From contig CALFMX010000195.1 of assembly GCA_937902565.1 (NCBI GenBank), positions 1 through 7,040 on the forward strand: DNA of 7,040 bases, given 5' to 3'. Source of the stretch: an uncultured Spirochaetales bacterium (GTDB taxonomy: Bacteria; Spirochaetota; Spirochaetia; Sphaerochaetales; Sphaerochaetaceae). Every line of letters begins with the position of its first letter. Positions within the stretch are counted from its first letter, which is position 1. Below the pieces are notes generated by a model, which saw nothing but the letters and a program-made list of their open reading frames with translations, ran no database searches and had not been told where the DNA came from. Positions 5,198 through 7,040 of this stretch are shown piece after piece. Both the position numbers and the translations under genes were made by a program.

Positions 5198-5974
5198 ATG
5201 ATTGGATTCTTCATCAAAAAGGCGTTCTTCGATGGGTGGGACAACCTCATCGGCATGGTTGTCCTCAATCTTGGTTTCCTTGCCATCCTCCTCGGGGGCA
5301 TCTACAGCATGACTCTGCTCGGCGAGTCGGCGGGCCTCGCGATGGTCCTCATAATCATCGCCCTCGGCCTCTTCTCCTTCTACAGCGCCGGCAGCGCCCA
5401 CCTGACCTGGGGGTGGGCGGCCTATGAGCGGGGAGGCTGGGCAGCGTTTGTGCGGGGCCTCCGCATCAGTTGGCGCCACGCGTTGCTCTTCTGGCTGCTC
5501 CTCGCCCTGGACGGTTCCCTCCTGCTGTTCGTCATCCCCTTCTACCTCAGCTACGGCACCATTGTCGGTACCCTGCTGAGTGTAGTGCTCTTCTGGCTCT
5601 TCATCGCCCTCTCCCTGGCCTTGCTCTACTACTGGCCCCTCTTCTATTCGATGCAGGGCGACGGGCCGGCCAAGACCCTGCGCAAGAGTTTCGTCATCGT
5701 CGCCGACAACCTCTTCTTCTCCCTCTTCTTCGCATTTCACCAGATCGTCACCTTCGTCATCTCCATCATCCTCGCCGGCCTGGCACCGGGCATGGGGGGG
5801 ATCCTGCTCGGGCAGAGTGTTGCCCTGAAGCTCTTGATGTACAAGTACGACTGGCTTGAGGAGCACCCGGACGAGGATCGCAAGAAGGTGCCCTGGGACG
5901 AGTTGCTCTGGGAGGAGCGTGAGAGCGTCGGCCACCGCAGCCTGAAGAACATGATTTTCCCCTGGAAGGATTGA
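5198..5974 (+). CDS. Multi-pass inner-membrane protein of unknown function (DUF624/YesL-like architecture)
   Basis: A 258-residue integral membrane protein with five or six hydrophobic segments, at about residues 17-38, 44-64, 95-115, 121-148, 170-194 and possibly 196-213. There is no signal peptide; the N-terminus is short and starts M-I-G-F-F-I-K-K-A-F. Loops carry few charges, and W-G-W-A-A-Y-E-R-G-G-W (71-81) between segments two and three is notable. The last 45 residues are a charged, probably cytosolic tail (E-E-H-P-D-E-D-R-K-K, then S-L-K-N-M-I-F-P-W-K-D). The segment layout recalls DUF624/YesL-type proteins, but I could not confirm any family motif and no catalytic or transport signature is visible. 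From memory, spirochaetal hypothetical proteins of this size have a similar terminal M-I-F-P-W-K motif. It overlaps the ribosome binding site of the CYTH gene and ends 1 nt before it, so the two are probably co-transcribed. Confidence 0.85.
   Translation: MIGFFIKKAFFDGWDNLIGMVVLNLGFLAILLGGIYSMTLLGESAGLAMVLIIIALGLFSFYSAGSAHLTWGWAAYERGGWAAFVRGLRISWRHALLFWLLLALDGSLLLFVIPFYLSYGTIVGTLLSVVLFWLFIALSLALLYYWPLFYSMQGDGPAKTLRKSFVIVADNLFFSLFFAFHQIVTFVISIILAGLAPGMGGILLGQSVALKLLMYKYDWLEEHPDEDRKKVPWDELLWEERESVGHRSLKNMIFPWKD
5964..5970 (+). promoter_or_regulatory. Ribosome binding site of the CYTH gene
   Basis: GGAAGGA, 5 nt before ATG 5976 and inside the last codons of the membrane protein gene. It contrasts with the two upstream genes, which have none, and fixes the CYTH start. 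Confidence 0.8.
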
Positions 5975-5975
5975 T

Positions 5976-6518
5976 ATGGCCATCGAAGTCGAGCTCAAGG
6001 CCCGCGTGGCCGATTACCGCGCCCTCCAGGAACGGCTCGAGCGCCTCTCGGGAGGCTCACCTGCGCTGCCGGTGGACAAGGACGATTGGTACCTTGGAAA
6101 CGACCGTCTCTTCAGGCTGAGGCGTGAGGGGGGGAGGGTGGTCTTCACCACCAAGGAGAGGAGCACCCATGAGGGGATCGAGACCAACACCGAGCATGAG
6201 TTTGAGGCTGCAGCCGACCAGTTCGATAACGCGCTCGCCTTCTTCACCGCCCTCGGCATCCCCGTCGTAGCCCGAAAGACCAAGCGGGGGGTCGCCTATC
6301 GCCTCGAGTGCTATGAGGGGCTCGCCCCCCTGACCATCGAGCTCTGTGAGGTCTCCGACCTCGGGTGGTTCGTCGAGCTGGAGTTCGTCCTCTCTGATGA
6401 GGCGCTCATCGAGAGCGCAAAACGAGCGCTTCGGGAAGCGCTCGCTGACCTCGGGATCGACGACTCCCAGATCGAGAGCCGTCCCTATCTCCAATTGCTG
6501 TCTCAGAGGATTGGATAG
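5976..6518 (+). CDS. CYTH-domain protein (class IV adenylate cyclase / triphosphatase-like)
   Basis: A complete 180-residue CYTH (CyaB-thiamine triphosphatase) protein. The hallmark E-x-E-x-K signature is at the N-terminus: E4-V-E6-L-K8, the metal- and triphosphate-binding residues of the tunnel. Further expected charged strands are F-R-L-R-R-E, F-T-T-K-E-R, E-H-E-F-E, R-K-T-K-R-G, I-E-L-C-E-V and V-E-L-E-F, alternating along an antiparallel beta tunnel. Known members make cAMP from ATP (class IV cyclases) or hydrolyse triphosphates such as thiamine triphosphate or inorganic triphosphate; the sequence does not separate these. The protein is soluble and cytosolic by composition. It is probably translationally coupled to the membrane protein upstream and overlaps the convergent UPF0303 gene by 16 bp. 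The domain call is firm, the reaction uncertain. Confidence 0.9.
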   Translation: MAIEVELKARVADYRALQERLERLSGGSPALPVDKDDWYLGNDRLFRLRREGGRVVFTTKERSTHEGIETNTEHEFEAAADQFDNALAFFTALGIPVVARKTKRGVAYRLECYEGLAPLTIELCEVSDLGWFVELEFVLSDEALIESAKRALREALADLGIDDSQIESRPYLQLLSQRIG

Positions 6519-7039
6519 CGCGGCACATCCTCCACACCCAGATATCTCGAGATGCAGCGGACGAGGATGTCGTGGTCCTCGACGTCGGTCAGCCCACTGA
6601 CCATCACGGCGGCCACGACACCAATCCCGTCGACAAAGACCGGGAAGCCGCCGCCACAGGCGACGAATTGGGTGGGGTCGAGGCCGCGTTCGGCTAGGGT
6701 AGCCCCACGGCGCTTGAGAAAGAGAGAGTAGCCCAAGGTGCTCGACTCAAAGTGCTGTACGGTATTGAACTTGCGGTCGAGCCACGCATCAGCGCCATGG
6801 TTCGTCCCTTCGGCGGCGTAGTGGAACATCCGCTTGCCGCTCATCGACCTGATGGAGATGGCGATCTTGATGTCCTGGTCCATCGCCTCGGCGACGAAGA
6901 TCTTGCCGAGTTCCCACGCATCCTCGGCTGTGAAGGTCTCGACCTCGACGCCTGCCGCGTCTACGGCGGCGGCCGACCGACGCCCGACGGCACCGTGAAC
7001 CAGGAGTACGCGCGGGGCTGGGCCAAGCTGCGGTACGAG
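6503..7039 (-). CDS. UPF0303 / GlcG-HbpS-like protein, N-terminus lost at a sequence join
   Basis: A soluble protein of the UPF0303 family, related to the GlcG/HbpS fold (heme-binding or degrading, DUF336-type); biochemical role unsettled. From about 6946 down to the stop at 6503-6505 the translation fits the family: E-T-F-T-A-E-D-A-W-E-L-G, I-A-I-S-I-R-S, F-H-Y-A-A-E-G-T, D-A-W-L-D-R-K, R-R-G-A-T-L-A-E-R-G-L, C-G-G-G-F-P-V, G-V-V-A-A-V-M-V-S-G-L and E-D-H-D-I-L-V-R. That is about 147 residues against a usual 155-165. The only internal ATG (6883) lies past the conserved D-A-W-E-L-G and is a poor start. Upstream the frame stays open to the window edge with no start codon, but its translation (R-V-L-L-V-H-G-A-V-G) does not resemble the family's N-terminus and base composition changes. 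The gene converges on the CYTH gene, overlapping by 16 bp. Confidence 0.8.
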   Translation of the reverse strand, partial: LVPQLGPAPRVLLVHGAVGRRSAAAVDAAGVEVETFTAEDAWELGKIFVAEAMDQDIKIAISIRSMSGKRMFHYAAEGTNHGADAWLDRKFNTVQHFESSTLGYSLFLKRRGATLAERGLDPTQFVACGGGFPVFVDGIGVVAAVMVSGLTDVEDHDILVRCISRYLGVEDVPRYPIL

Positions 7040-7040
7040 G
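6941..7040 (+). other. Very G+C-rich segment, possibly the start of an unrelated coding fragment
   Basis: The plus frame from 6941 (gac ctc gac gcc tgc) is open to the edge and reads like real protein: D-A-C-R-V-Y-G-G-G-R-P, then T-P-D-G-T-V-N-Q-E-Y-A-R-G-W-A-K. Third codon positions are almost all G or C, unlike the block to the left. I do not recognise the family. The opposite strand is also open, as an extension of the UPF0303 frame, so the coding strand is not settled. An origin in a third, high-G+C (perhaps actinobacterial) genome is inference. Confidence 0.35.

Noticed and set aside
1..7040. CRISPR arrays, transposase genes, phage genes, toxin-antitoxin pairs
   Set aside because: No regularly spaced repeats, no transposase or integrase frame, and no small paired genes were seen on either strand.

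Overview
The window reads as a mosaic of at least two, and probably four, source genomes. The long central parts are well-behaved bacterial genes, but they change identity abruptly inside coding sequences near 180-190, near 2874-2918 and near 6935-6955. Nothing here can decide between assembly or amplification chimeras and real recombination, but every join cuts a recognisable protein family in half.

Left block, about 187-2890: G+C-rich DNA of alphaproteobacterial character (Caulobacter/Brevundimonas-like; inferred from codon style, the UDP-glucose dehydrogenase and a tRNA-Arg-like fragment). It holds a short-chain dehydrogenase (minus strand) divergent from a TetR-family repressor (plus strand), with five TGACA/TGTCA half-sites in the 97-bp gap between them. 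Next comes a gene-poor stretch of about 335 bp with a 3' tRNA-Arg(ACG) fragment that looks like an integration-site scar, then UDP-glucose 6-dehydrogenase.

Central/right block, about 2890-6945: somewhat lower G+C, different codon choice, and proteins resembling those of spirochaetes, Sphaerochaeta-like (inference from family resemblance). It begins inside a family 4 glycoside hydrolase fused in frame to the dehydrogenase. A palindromic terminator follows, shared with an oppositely oriented tRNA-Met, then an aldo/keto reductase, a multi-pass membrane protein, a CYTH-domain protein and, convergent, a UPF0303/GlcG-like protein. The aldo/keto reductase and the membrane protein each have a promoter-like -10 element ending exactly 6 nt before the ATG and no ribosome binding site, which suggests leaderless mRNAs.

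Window ends: bases 1 to about 185 continue the SDR reading frame into an unrelated, unrecognised sequence. Bases from about 6945 to 7040 are visibly richer in G+C and could encode an unrelated protein on the plus strand.

How the genes work together: SDR plus TetR form a typical repressor/target pair; the membrane protein and CYTH protein form a likely two-gene operon (1-nt gap). No defence, CRISPR or phage structural genes are visible. The apparent novelty, a 764-residue dehydrogenase-glycosidase fusion, is most likely a chimera, joined at a Rossmann-fold motif that the two families share.
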